NCBI RefSeq assembly: GCF_001039355.2
Contig: NW_019775872.1
Span: 53,406-117,405 of the forward strand
Direction of reading: 5' to 3'
Length of the DNA: 64,000 nucleotides
DNA from: Lingula anatina
Lineage: Eukaryota; Brachiopoda; Lingulata; Lingulida; Lingulidae
Position numbers and translations under genes: made by a program. The stretch's first letter is position 1. Each line of letters starts with the position of its first letter. Positions 36,671 through 48,908 of the stretch are shown in pieces. The notes beneath the pieces are model-generated. The model was given only the letters and a program-made list of their open reading frames with translations, was not told where the DNA came from and searched no databases.

Positions 36671-37223
36671 TACCCCATTCACACTACAGTTGCCAAAATG
36701 CGCATTTCTATAATTCGGATTTTTCGTAAGGAATCCGATTCGGAATTGCGTTCACACTCGCTAAGCGAATCCGAATCCCACCTTGAGAATTTCAGGTTTA
36801 ACTTCCTGTTTTGAACACTCGCGCATGCGCCACACAGGAAATCTTAAAATATCAACAAAAATTTGTGACGACAAATGCAACTCAAAAGACATTCCAGCAT
36901 TCTTGAGAAGTATAAGGTGGCAAAATAAGTTTGTTTCCTCATGTTGTAGTGAGTGGTGACCTCCAAATACGTTTGGTGCAATCGCTAAAGTAATAAACCA
37001 GCGTTCATAGATACCCGCACTTATCTGCACACATGCGCAGTAAGATCTGTACAGGTGTCGATTCCGGTAAGTTATCCGGATCGCGCTTAGAAATCCACCT
37101 CGCTTGCAGGATTTTGAAAATGCGCATTTTCAAAATCCTCTTGCGTTCACACTACTGCATTTTTTCGAATTGTGACCTAATTCGCAACTTATCCGGATAA
37201 CTGAGCGTAGTGTGAACGGGGTA
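36671..37223. mobile_element. 553-bp TIR element with internal palindromes
   Basis: Ends 'taccccattcacactac' and 'gtagtgtgaacggggta', inverted with one mismatch. It is CpG-rich compared with its surroundings ('cgcgcatgcgcc', 'ttatccggataac') and carries a perfect 32-bp palindrome at 37108-37139 centred on 'aaaatgcgcatttt'. An 89-codon minus-strand reading frame inside (36761-37030) resembles no transposase I know. Non-autonomous; class uncertain. Confidence 0.7.
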
Positions 37224-38837
37224 ATAGAAAAGTGAAGGAAAAAGGCTGCAGCAACCAGTTCATACATAACTGAACATCAATTATCCACAACCTCATCTCT
37301 ATTTTAAAAAATAATAATACAATCATTATTCAAAGAAAGAGAAGGAGAGACCATTGCCTTACTGAATGAACATACAATCAATAATGCCATTTAAATAATA
37401 TTCTCTCATAAACAAGTTAAGGTGTTGTACCTGGATGATAAAACTGATGACATTACTCATGCAAAGGGGAGCTACAGTGCCAAAAGAACTTATGTTTTTT
37501 TTTTTTTTTTAATTTTAATGTTTCTAATTTTTGACTAAAATAATTCATCTGAAGTGCCCTATGTTTAACAAGAATGGAATGAAACTGCAAACAAAAATAA
37601 AACCTGCAATTTCTTTAAGAAGGTATTAAAAATGTCTTTTATTTTGTCCATGAAAAAGACTACCTCCTAGCTCCCATTAACATGAGTGATACAGATGACT
37701 TTTCTTTACTCAAATCTGTGCCAGTTGACGATGGCAGAGACCAGCTCCAATCTAGACGAAAAAAAAAACGTGTACTTCAATCAGCTTAAATCAAACACTG
37801 AAGGGATAAAACCTACGGACCTTGTGGAATGAGAGGTTGTCACGGGTTCATGTCCTGAGGAGTTATGGACAATGTAACGAGGTATCAGTAACAGCTTCCA
37901 TCATGCACTTGTATGTATGCCAGTGGACTCTTTGCTTAACTGACAGTTGACGCAACCTGGGTATGACTTAATCAGTGACAACAACAATTTTTTTTTGTTC
38001 GCCTACAGATATTACAAAAAATAAAATAATATTTTGTCCTAGCAAAACAAAGCATATCTCATTTGTAGGTGACACAGTGAGGGTGATTAAAATGCACCAC
38101 CGTATGGCCACGCATTCTTGCATGTGCCTGTGCATGTCCTACTTAGCCAAGCATACCCTTAAACACTCATTATTAATACATTAAAGATACCACTGTCAGA
38201 TCATATTAAATTACTTTTAGCAATGAAGAAAGTAAAATAAACAAGGTTATGGTAATTTCTCAGTGAATTCACACAAACACCAATAACCGTATTTCTCACC
38301 TATGATTTGTGTACATTTTAACGATTTTGCTCCAAAGTTAGTTTTTTTAGTCTTTTTTTTTTTTTTCATGAGTATAACTTTGAAATTTGTTAGTAATGAC
38401 GGTGCCTCCATCGTCATATGTGAACCATGCTCCAACGAGCACCCTCTGTCATTAACACTAATAGCCAAAACAACAACAGGTAGTAATATTGCTGGCAAGC
38501 ACTTCAGTGACAACAAGTGCCTTTGCACGAGAAGGTCTAGATTGCAATCTACCATGCAATAGTAGTGCCATCTTTGAACTGAAATATCACTCCCATCTTT
38601 TATCTGACAATTCTAAACACATTTACCTTGAAAATGAGAATCATGTTAAGATAAGATTATCCGCAGTGGCAGTTGATATCCACCGGTATTACTGCGTAAG
38701 TTTTTTTTTTTTTTTTTTTTAATGTCACATTTGATGGCAAATTGCAGAGGATATGTAACATTTGGAATAAAATACGCCAGTCTCACAGTGTAACTAAGAT
38801 TTTTCTGTAACTGCCCTTTCACCAAAACTGCCATGGT

Positions 38838-38940
38838 GCCCGAGATGGGAAAGGTGGAGGCAATGCTGTCACTCTCTATGTATGCACCAACTTTGAACAA
38901 GAGAGAGTCGACTTGGTGGGAATAACAGTGTGGGAGTGCT
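38838..38940 (+). mobile_element. Possible LINE endonuclease remnant
   Basis: The plus-strand frame reads ARDGKGGGNAVTLYVCTNFE followed by QERVDLVGITVWE. The RDGKGGG..LYV pattern resembles the 'RxGRGGGVAxYV' segment of non-LTR retrotransposon AP-like endonucleases. The flanks are decayed: a stop lies just upstream and no reverse transcriptase is seen nearby. A short similarity only. Confidence 0.3.
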
Positions 38941-40119
38941 TCTTGGCATACGATAACAGTATAGCCACACCTGCATTACCAGAATTTCTAAAGAAAACAG
39001 TCTCCCTTGATGAAGAACAGCATTTTTGGTTGATATTTTCCAGTTTTAGAACAAATGTTGGCATGAACTCTTTTGCAAATAAAAACACTCACACTATAGT
39101 GTGTGTATATAATATCTATGTAACATCAGGAACTGAACATGTATATATTTCTCATACAATGAAATCTGCATTAGCTTTGAAAACATGGAATTTCTCTAAA
39201 AAATTATCATTTTGAAAATATTTTGAATCATTGGGTTGAAACAATGGGTTCAAAATTTTTTAAAATACAAAATTGAAATCAGCATACATTAATTATTTCT
39301 TCACAGAATAAGCATGACCAATTTTGGCATTTGCACTACAAACCCATCGGCATTTTAAAGATTTCCTCTTCATGTTGAGAAGAACTGACTGACCCCTACA
39401 GTGCAAATACCCATCCTTAAAAGGTTAACTGCACTCTCTCAAAACCACTTAGTCAATGCTGAAGCCTACATAAAGTATTCAAATTGGAAGGGATCTTCTT
39501 TAAAGTAGCCATGTTGTAAACTGGTCTAAGCTCAGCCATCATATATCTTTCTAGAGCCCAATCCTTATTATGATGATATGCAAACAAAGCAGAAAAGATC
39601 TTTTTCAGAAATGAGAAACAGCTTATACAACACCCAAATACCAAAAGAAAGATTTAAAAAATGGACAGTTCTTATCATTTGAAGGGATTTTGATATTTCA
39701 GGTTCATGACCATTTTCTTTTGATAAACAAACATGAAACAACCAAAATAACTCAACTGTACAGGAACAATGAATTTCACCTTTGACTTTTATTACTTTCT
39801 CTTGTCATTTATTCAATAAACTCCTATCATTTTAGAGTTCCATACAAATTTTCCCAGCTAATAAAATCATTCCCTACACTGAGCAGCCATCTTAATAAAA
39901 AGTGTATTTTTGTTTGATGAAAATGATAAAGTCCAATTTATATACACTGAGCAAATATATAAATGTGAATTTTTATTTAACATGAAATGAGTGATGCAAT
40001 GAGCTGAAGTTAATCTGTAGCATGCCAAACAACAGAATTCACTTAAGTTTGTATGATTTAATATGCACATGTGTAACCCATAATGCTGATAACATTTTAA
40101 AATTTTAAAATTTCTTATG

Positions 40120-40121
<2 letters not shown>

Positions 40122-40181
<60 letters not shown>
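40122..40181. repeat. (TG)n microsatellite
   Basis: About 30 uninterrupted TG/GT units. Confidence 0.95.
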
Positions 40182-40183
<2 letters not shown>

Positions 40184-40916
40184 AAGCAGAAACTTGTCAT
40201 TATCAAAGGTGGTGTATAATGCAACTGAAAAATATCACCAAAATCATAAATAATGTTAAAGTACACTTCTCACTTATGATATTTAGTCCATGTGGACCAT
40301 TTAGAACAATGTGTCTCATGTCAGCAGGCAAGCTGTTTTGTGCCCTGTGCATATATTTACATTACCAACAACAATGTATACACGCAACCAATTATAATTT
40401 TATCTTTTGCAAATAACACGCATAATTGTTTTAGCAGTCTGCAACAATTAGCATATGTCTCAAGCTTGCCTGCCAATCTAAAGAGACACCAGGGCAAATA
40501 TAAAAAGTTGAAATCTCATTTAACAGTAGCACACTTATAGAAAATGACTGCTTTTATGGCTAGTAGCCTAAAAGTCAAAGGCACAGACTGTTTCAGTCCT
40601 AATGTGTTCGTGCTGATAATATAAATTAATTATAAGGCATTATAATTATAATAACAGGTGAGAAAGTCAGAGTGGTAATTATTTACTTTCAAATTATGTT
40701 CTGAGCCAGCTGGACTTAGATAACAAGCTGATTACAATTAGCTTTCATTTTATGTAATTACCAGTCACAGGGGGTATACAGTGCGTCAGGTACACCAGTG
40801 ACTACTACCCTCTTCTACAAGCTCATTAGTGTACTTGATATCAATGATAATCATCTGAGACATCTGTAGGTCTCTACAGCAAGGAGGACAGAAGTGTTTA
40901 GGCTATCTTACAGCGC

Positions 40917-41190
40917 ATTCAGATAAACCCATCGTGCTAGCTGAATCGGTCCAACTCTGCGGGAGATTCTCCCAAGATGGAATCAGTATGATGGGCGTAA
41001 GTGTTTGACATTCCTCATCGAGCAGCTAAGGGTAATTAAGCTGAGCGCACATAAAAGTTAATTACCTAAAAGAGGCATGTCAGACTTTTAAGGTTATTAC
41101 ACAGATTGCAATTAAACGAGAATCCCTGCAGAGTTAGATCAACCCAGCTGGTATGATGTCTGAATCTGAATGTGGTCTTAGAGGCTTTTC
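40917..41190. mobile_element. TIR element, family 2, diverged
   Basis: Outer ends 'gcgcattcagataaaccc' and 'gtctgaatctgaatgtgg'. Inner marks are 'ggtccaactctgcgggagat' and 'atccctgcagagttagatca' in inverted arrangement, with the family core 'agcagctaagggtaattaag' and 'ggcatgtcagac'. Confidence 0.6.
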
Positions 41191-43677
41191 ATTACCAGTC
41201 ACACAGGTTATAGTGTGACTGGTTCACCAAAATCCAATCATCAAAAGTTGAAGACCCCCTCCCCCAGTGTTTTCCTTGATCAAAATCTATACCTTTCTGG
41301 CCATTGGGCAAATTAAATTGGCTGCTTATTAACAAATTTTGGCATGACTACAAACAGTAGCCCTGGATCCAGGTTTGTTGAAGAGAAAAAAAAAATGTTG
41401 TAGCAATCCTTTCACGCTGAAAAGCCCTTAACACCTGGACCAATTTTTTTAAAAGGGGCAAAAAGCCATGTCTTAAAGCTATAATACCAGGAAATAAAAT
41501 ATATTTGATGCTTAACTGTGATTTGTTTAACAAAACTATGTCAACATAAATGCAAAACACATCAGAAAATACCTTTGAGTCAAATCTCTGGAGTCTGGGG
41601 AGGGGGGGGGGGGGAGGGTGGTCAAACACAGCATATCAAATGTTACTAAACACTCATTAATTAAACATCATACAATGCAATTAAAATGTAGATCAACAAA
41701 TTCTTATTAGGATATGTTTATGCCAGTGGGATAAAAATTAATTTTCATTAATAAACAGACAAATAGTCATATTCTGAAACTGTATCATCCTAATACCTAA
41801 TCAAATTCATCTTTATTTAAGCATCTGATAAGGGTTAACTAAATACACTTTTCCTATGTACCACTGGACATCCCTTAGGCTAATGATACCTTAATTATAT
41901 TTTAACAAGGCCAACAGATGTGCTCCAGTTAAAGAGTCAAAGATGTCACCAGAAGATAAAACTGAATAAAAAAAGGAAGTATCGCAGATTCATTAGTTGA
42001 ATCAGGTTGAAAAAAAAAGTTTAATGTATATCTTTTATTTTCACACAAACAATTCAGCTAAAAAGTGCAATTTTTTGTTAAGTAATGCTCTTACTTTGAA
42101 ATAAATAAATAAATGAATAAATAAAAATAAATGTCCTTCTGCACATGAAGAAAAAAACACTGTAACAATTCTCCTTACAGCATTTGTTATATGATTCAGC
42201 ATTCTATATGCCAACTATCTAGAATGGCCATCATGCTTAAAGCAAATGCTCTAAGGCAAAGAGGGACAGTACAGAGTAGTTTAAAGGAACAAACTATTAT
42301 GAGACTCACAGCCTTGACATAATTTATGCAAAACTTTCACAATATGCCTCATAGTATGAAAATGGAAACAATGGTACCATGAGACATGAATGATATTCAG
42401 ATTTGGCTGATGTAAATTAACATTGTAAATGCAAAAGTCCCAAAGGCTTTGTTTGAGGTAGCACTTGACAAAAAGTGGATTTAGTTAAGCCCCTATCTGA
42501 TGCTGTCATACAAAGAGAAATTATGGAGACAACAATTCTTTTCTGACCAGAATCAACAGATACAACCGTCATAGTGCATTTGACAGTGTCTTTCAACTGC
42601 ATTTAACTTAATAAAGGTAACATCAATCTTTTGAACACCTTCAAGGATTTCATCCTGTTGTCACCAGTTACAAGGCTTTGAAAGCTGCCAACTAGTCAAT
42701 GGCCTGGGCAAAAAACAGACTGCAGATAAAAGCATGACATACCTTGCCAGTACCAGGAAATTCTGCCTAAAGGAAACAAACACCACAATGTTGTGACACA
42801 CACTTGAAAACACGAGGAAATTCTATACTTGTCCCAGGTTACACAGTGGCTGCATCCAGAAACATTTCAACTTTTAGGCTCCAAGTGAAATAAGTTGCAT
42901 TTAAGCATCTTGTTCATACTTCAATTACCCTGCACGGCTGCTCATTGTGATGACCAAGAAACTCTGGCATTACAAAGTCAGAGAGTGCTAGTTAGTATGA
43001 AACTGGATTAACTCGAAAGGTGCTGGGCACGACTAGTGATAACCAAAGGGACTTCACAAAGAGGACTAACTAATTAATTAAAATGTGACTAACTTTAGAG
43101 TATCATTTGGCATCAACAGTCGACCACACTGCTTGATATAGGATAGCTAAAGGAGATCTGTAGATATTATAGTGTGAGGGAACTCTCAGATTCTACATTA
43201 ACTGTCCATACAAATGTGCCATTCACTTTATAAATATTCTTCATGTAGATGACACAAGTTCCCTGGTCAGGGGTTTGTTCTTTACACAATTTTATTGCTA
43301 GGAATTTTAAGTTTTTTTTCTCCAATGTAAAAAATTATAGGTACAAAAGGTTATCTTATGCACTAAACCACCTTGGTTACCACTTCTTATAGAAATATTC
43401 AACATTATCAGTTGCACATCCATAAATAAAAGACACATAAAGATGTCCTATTAAAGGAATAAATCACAGCATGCAATGCTCTCCTCTATTTCAGTAGCAT
43501 TCCATGGTCCATTTATGATGTGGCACCAGCTGCATGGATAGAATAGTAAACAGAAAAATAGCATGAATCTCACCAGTGACTTATTCAATAAAAAAGAATG
43601 CACAAACCGTGTCAAATAAACACAGAATGCTCCACAAAGGATTAAAAGTACATATACCAGAGTGACATTTCTTCAGG

Positions 43678-43913
43678 CCTCGTTCCCACTGAAACTATCT
43701 GTCTAGATTTATCCAACTCTGCAGGGACTCTTGCTGAATTCAATCAGAATTATAGACTAACAAGTCTGATGAATACAGAAACGCTGGAGATTATAGGAAT
43801 ACATTGGTCACAAGAAGACGATTCTTTATCTGCTAATTGGATTATATTTAGCAAGAGTCCCTGCTGAGTTGGTTCAACCTACGCAGACCAATAGATTCAT
43901 TGGGGATGAACCC
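43678..43913. mobile_element. TIR element, family 2, diverged
   Basis: The ends 'cgttcccactgaaactatct' and 'attcattggggatgaaccc' are imperfect inverted repeats. Next come 'atccaactctgcagggactc' and its near-perfect complement 'gagtccctgctgagttggtt', then 'ttgctgaattcaatc' and 'ggattatatttagcaa'. The centre differs from other copies. Confidence 0.6.
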
Positions 43914-44892
43914 GCAAACAACAAAGGAGATCAGATAATCTCACTGTAATCAGGCCAACTAAAGAAAGAAGCTGAGCAGATTTCTTTGTCTGATGGGTCC
44001 AGTGCAGGTGTGACTCACACTTAAAAATAAGCTATCTATAAATTAGAGGTCAGGTATACACATGTGACAAACAGGACATTTTTTTCGTTTTTTTTTTTTT
44101 TTTTTGCATGCTTTTACAATATTAATCCTAAATCTCACACACACATGTGCACATGTACATATACACACACAAACGCACACACTAAATCACCTTTAAACTT
44201 GACGTGTGGTTTCTTCATGAACAACACATTTAAATTTTGTGTAGAACAATCAAGGAATAAGCATTTCAAAACTGTAATATATATGCAAATTGCACTAGAA
44301 CTGTTTTCACTAGTCTTTGTTTCAAACTAACACTCAAATTGCAGCTGGCAATTAATTTATCAACAGACAGTGCATAAAAGGAGCTGCAATTATACATGCA
44401 ACATTGCACGCGCATGCACACAGACACAGACACACACACACACACAAAGTAATTGTAAAGCATAAATTAAGATTATTTAAGACATTCACTTAGATATAAA
44501 TAAAACATTACTTAGTAAGAAGATTTTTTTAAAAATTTATCTTGTGTGATAACTTTGCAATAAAACCCTCGAGTTATGGTGTGCATTGACATATATGCTC
44601 AGATAGCAGTGCATGAAAATATAAAATCTGCCATATCTATGTATCAAATGCCCCTGAGCTCCAATCTTTACCCAAATTATAGACTAGAGCAAGCAAAGGT
44701 TACTTATTTTGTGTGTTGTTATGCATGCAAGTACAACATTAATTTTTTTCTAATCTGAAAATTTAAGCATTTAAAAGTGAGGTCAGAAAGAAAAATGAAT
44801 ATTGAAGGTCTCTACCACAAGATTTTACGTTCCACTCGCACATGCATGTACTTTCCTCTTAAAGCAAATACTAATTACAGATGCATGCTCGA

Positions 44893-44954
44893 GGGGGGGG
44901 GGGGGGGAGGGNNNNNNNNNNNNNNNNNNNNNNNNNNNNNNNNNNNNNNNNNNN
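44893..44954. other. G-run followed by an assembly gap
   Basis: About 15 G, then 'aggg', then 43 Ns (44912-44954). Sequence resumes inside the tip of a family-1 hairpin. The true gap length is unknown. Confidence 0.95.
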
Positions 44955-45089
44955 CTATAAGTTACTATAAGTAACTGGCTCGCGCTGCCAGTAATTACGC
45001 GGCGGGATATTCAGTGCACAGACCGTGATCATAAGATAGCGCGAATAGAAAATAGAATTTAGAAAATAGACATTGCATGTGAACGAAGC
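44955..45089. mobile_element. Fold-back TIR element, family 1, right arm only
   Basis: 'ctataagttactataagtaa' tip, then 'ctggctcgcgctgccag', ending 'catgtgaacgaagcc' plus TTA (45090-45092). Nearly identical to the right arm at 88-199. The left arm must lie in the gap. Confidence 0.8.
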
Positions 45090-48000
45090 CTTACAATGAA
45101 ATAAAGTGAGGTTGTGCTGGATTTGGAGGAGAGAGGGGTCAGAAATAATGACACACTAGTGAATTCAGCTTGAGGACAAATAAAAAGCTCATAGATTTTA
45201 TCTACAAATTTTACCTACAAATTTCAAGTTCTGCCAAATAATCTTGTTCTGCACAAGAGTACCATGTACTGGGTTTTACAAGTGTATTGCTTTTTAAGAC
45301 ATTTCTGTTGCACAGAGTTTTACCCTAAGGCTAACTGCTAATAAAAAGCCCCACCAAAAGCAGATTCTTGTACATTTTCTAGTCTCAAATAATGTCAAGC
45401 AGTGCCAACACCTTTGTTTAAGGATATCTCAGATAATTTCCATTTATGTAGAGAAGATACCTACATTATTAACGTATCAATACACCCAGACACTTTTCAA
45501 CAGAAAATGTGAGATTTTTTTTTCAAAGAATCCACGTGCTTCCCAAAACTGATTCAAAATCATTGGCAATAAATCTAACCCTGGCCTTATACTTGGGCAG
45601 TTACGGCTTAAATGCCACATTTTTAATGGAAAGGCATTTTATGGCCTGTGAATTTTAGAATGCTATTGCTTATACTGAGATCAGATGTTCACTTGCATTA
45701 ACTAATCAGAAAAGAGCACACCTTGAAGATAAATGCTGGAAACATTCTTTCACATGCAATTACATAGTTCTCATAATCATTCGCTCATTTTGTGCATGTG
45801 TCATTTTAGTTAATAGGTAAAGAAAATCCCCAAAAGACATGCAAGAATTTTCTTTAAACAAATAAGAATGACATGGCATGTCAGAGCTTGTAAAATTTTA
45901 CATTTTCTGAAATAAACCCTATGACAACTGATTATAAATCTCTTATCTGGTTCAACAGAGCAGCAAAAAATGACGGAACCTGGTAAAGATGGCTCCATCT
46001 CCAAATCCCACTTGCTAAATTGACAAAATTACAAAATGACAGGGGTGATAAACAGGTTCTGGTTTTAAAGAAACATATAAAAAATAAATACATAAATAGT
46101 GAAAAAAGATCATATTTTGTCAGCTTTTATTCACTGCCACACCAAACTTGTTAGTCTGCCATTATTTCTGACCCCAGTATCTTCCAAATACGTCAAAACT
46201 TGCTAGATTTTACGCTTTATTGTTTGACTTTGGGCTATCTGGGAAGATGCCCATTGTGATGACAGTCTGCTGAAGCAGTTTATTATTGCTTAATACATCA
46301 CAATGAGAATGGAATGGTGTTTGAAGGCAATTAAACTTGTTTCAAAACATTTCTAAATTCAAACTGTCGTGAACAATGCTTCTAGTCCCTGGTTGTGTCA
46401 ACTGAGCATTTCTGGGAATGAACGCCAATTTTGTGAAAATAGCAATGACACACAAAATTGATTTTTCCTTTGAGATGATGTGAAAATGAAATGCGTGATT
46501 GATAATACGTGCAAAGCATAAATCAAAACAAAACAAGCTGCAAGTTTCCCAATTCTTTCATGTTTGCACACAAAGCCTTCACCGGTGACTGGAGTAGTAC
46601 TTAAATGAATACATGGAACACATTACTTATGCTTTCTTTCCCACTTATATTCTTAGAAAGAAAAATACCAACAAGACAATGTAATACATCATCAGCACAT
46701 CAGTTTACCCGATAGGTAAAACACCATAGTGGTAGAATAAACAGAGCCAACCTGATGAAAAATAAATACCTGACCATTCAAAACGTCAATTTTTCCCCCT
46801 GTACATTGTTTCAACCTGTTAACGTGATAGGAATGTCACACACAAAAGATGTGGGGAAAAAAATGAAATCCAATATTTTTTAGCAATGACACAATGGAGG
46901 TTCACTTTCTATTTGTTGCAAAAGGCTGCTAAAATGAGCATCCTGACTTTAATTAACACAAATCAACAGAACTAAATTTAAGATAACAAGATGTTCCTGT
47001 CCTGCATGTCAACTCCATTAGCAATCACAACCAGTGTGTATCACACCGTCAGAGGACAATCTCAAATAGACACAAGCAAAAGAAATAGAGTTATAACCAG
47101 AGTACGACACTTTGCTGTCTTAAATAGATCGATTTCACAGGGCCAGAGCCAAAATTGAACCAAGGAAATGGCCCACAGTCCCCATTACTGTCACCAATCA
47201 CTTTATAGCCCATGATTCAGGTTTCAAGGCCACTCATTCATTCCCTGCTATCTCAAGGTACCACTTCTTGTCTAATGTCTACCGGAAGAGTAGTAAATCT
47301 TCAACATAAGATCAACACTCCTTTGAGATACATAGGTCTAAGGTTCAAACTGATGTACCTACATTCTAAGAGCATACATATAGGTCTGTTCATGAGACTT
47401 ACAAATGGACTGTAAGCAGATTATATAATACAGCATCCTTTGAAGTAACCAGACTGTATGTGACACAGGGTCTTACTTTTTAATCCTAAATGAATCAATG
47501 ACACTGCCTAATGAATCATGAATCTAATGAGTTTTATTACTAGTAAGTGCACATGTTGATTGACCCCCTGCTCCAAAATCCTTTCCTACACTTACTCACC
47601 CACTAGTACAGAAATGGTCATCAGGTACAATTAGGAACAGCTAATAAAAACAACTGGAATCCATCTGGCATCATTCCCAACCCCCCCCCCCCGGCATCCT
47701 ACACACCTCAGTGAACCAAACACCTTACATAAAAGCTAAAAACTAATAATCAAATCAATTCACTGTGATAACATAGGCAACATAGCTGTCTTAGCCACAT
47801 TATCTCTCTTGAAAACTAAAATGTCTTTTGATATTTGGTAAGCTAAAGAACTAATTGTAAGCGAAGTGATTGTATTATTGCACAGCCAAGGAGACCAATC
47901 CTCACTTGACATTGCAAAAATAATATCTTAATGAACAGATCATCTAATTTACAGGCAAACTTCTAATATTATGTACAACAAAGTAGAGTTTGCTGTTCTT

Positions 48001-48908
48001 TCAAGTTCTTTTTTTTTGCTAAAAAGCTAAATAAAGATGGACCCCTTTTATTAAAGCAGATATATGCAGTTGCATTCTTCACCATTCCAAATATTGTTCA
48101 CAAAAGGCAGAGGAGACCCTTATCATGGCAAAGATATCTCATACAGACACAGATGTGCTAAAAGTCTATCATGACATTTTATCATGTAAGTAATCATTAA
48201 CGAAAGCTATATTTATACAGATGTATATATTTTTTGTACCCCTGATGAGCCTTCAGGGGCAACAACTGTTGGGAAAAAGACAGTAAATAATGTAGGGAGT
48301 TATCATTCTATTTGATAACTTTATCTCTTAGCTTCCCGAAAAGAGGAGAGCACTGTGACCATGGGGAAGTTTATATGAAATTTGCATTCAAATATATATA
48401 ATCCAGTGACTGCATTTGGCCTACATTTTGAAACAAACATACCTTAGAATACCTCTGCAGTATTTAACATACAAGCTTTGCAGTTGGTATTACCCCCTCA
48501 ATGCTTTACCCTCGGTAATTTTTTTAGTTAGAGAATAGTTCTATTTGGAATAATTTTTGTGCTATTTCTTTATCCACCATAATCAGAGAATCACTCTATA
48601 AGCAATATTTCAATGAACATACAATTTACACCTACAGGGTATGCAGCTATATGACATTGATATATTTGAGGCTATATTTTACAGCTGTTAAACAAATGAT
48701 TTTTCAAAATGCATTTACAACCGAGGAAACACTTCAATAACACAATCCAACAAAATCAATCCCAGAAATACATTGGATTTAACCACTTAATGATTTCATA
48801 ACTGGATGAACTGTGAGGTATAAATATCCAACCCTTAATAAATTAAACTTAAAAGTAATAAATAAACACAGACTGCTGGTGGAAAAAAGAATATCCAAGC
48901 AAACTTAC

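Larger units (their letters stand above)
34585..48834 (-). other. Long intron segment of the CNOT6-like gene
   Basis: A-rich on the plus strand, with no coding exon I can support on either strand and no leucine-rich-repeat signature. It holds a 553-bp TIR element (36671-37223), a possible LINE endonuclease remnant (about 38838-38940), a (TG)n tract (40122-40181), family-2 TIR elements (about 40917 and 43678), a G-run and N-gap (44893-44954), half of a family-1 element (44955-45089) and several T-runs. The gap could hide sequence of unknown length. Confidence 0.6.

Noticed and set aside
36761-37030. 89-codon minus-strand frame inside the TIR element
   Set aside because: No similarity to a transposase that I recognise and no conserved catalytic motif; the element looks non-autonomous.
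34585-48834. Leucine-rich-repeat exons of CNOT6 within this intron
   Set aside because: I looked on the minus strand for LxxLxLxxN patterns and the PLxxDILNLY-type segment and found none. The phase-matched exon end at 63988-64000 places them to the right of the window.
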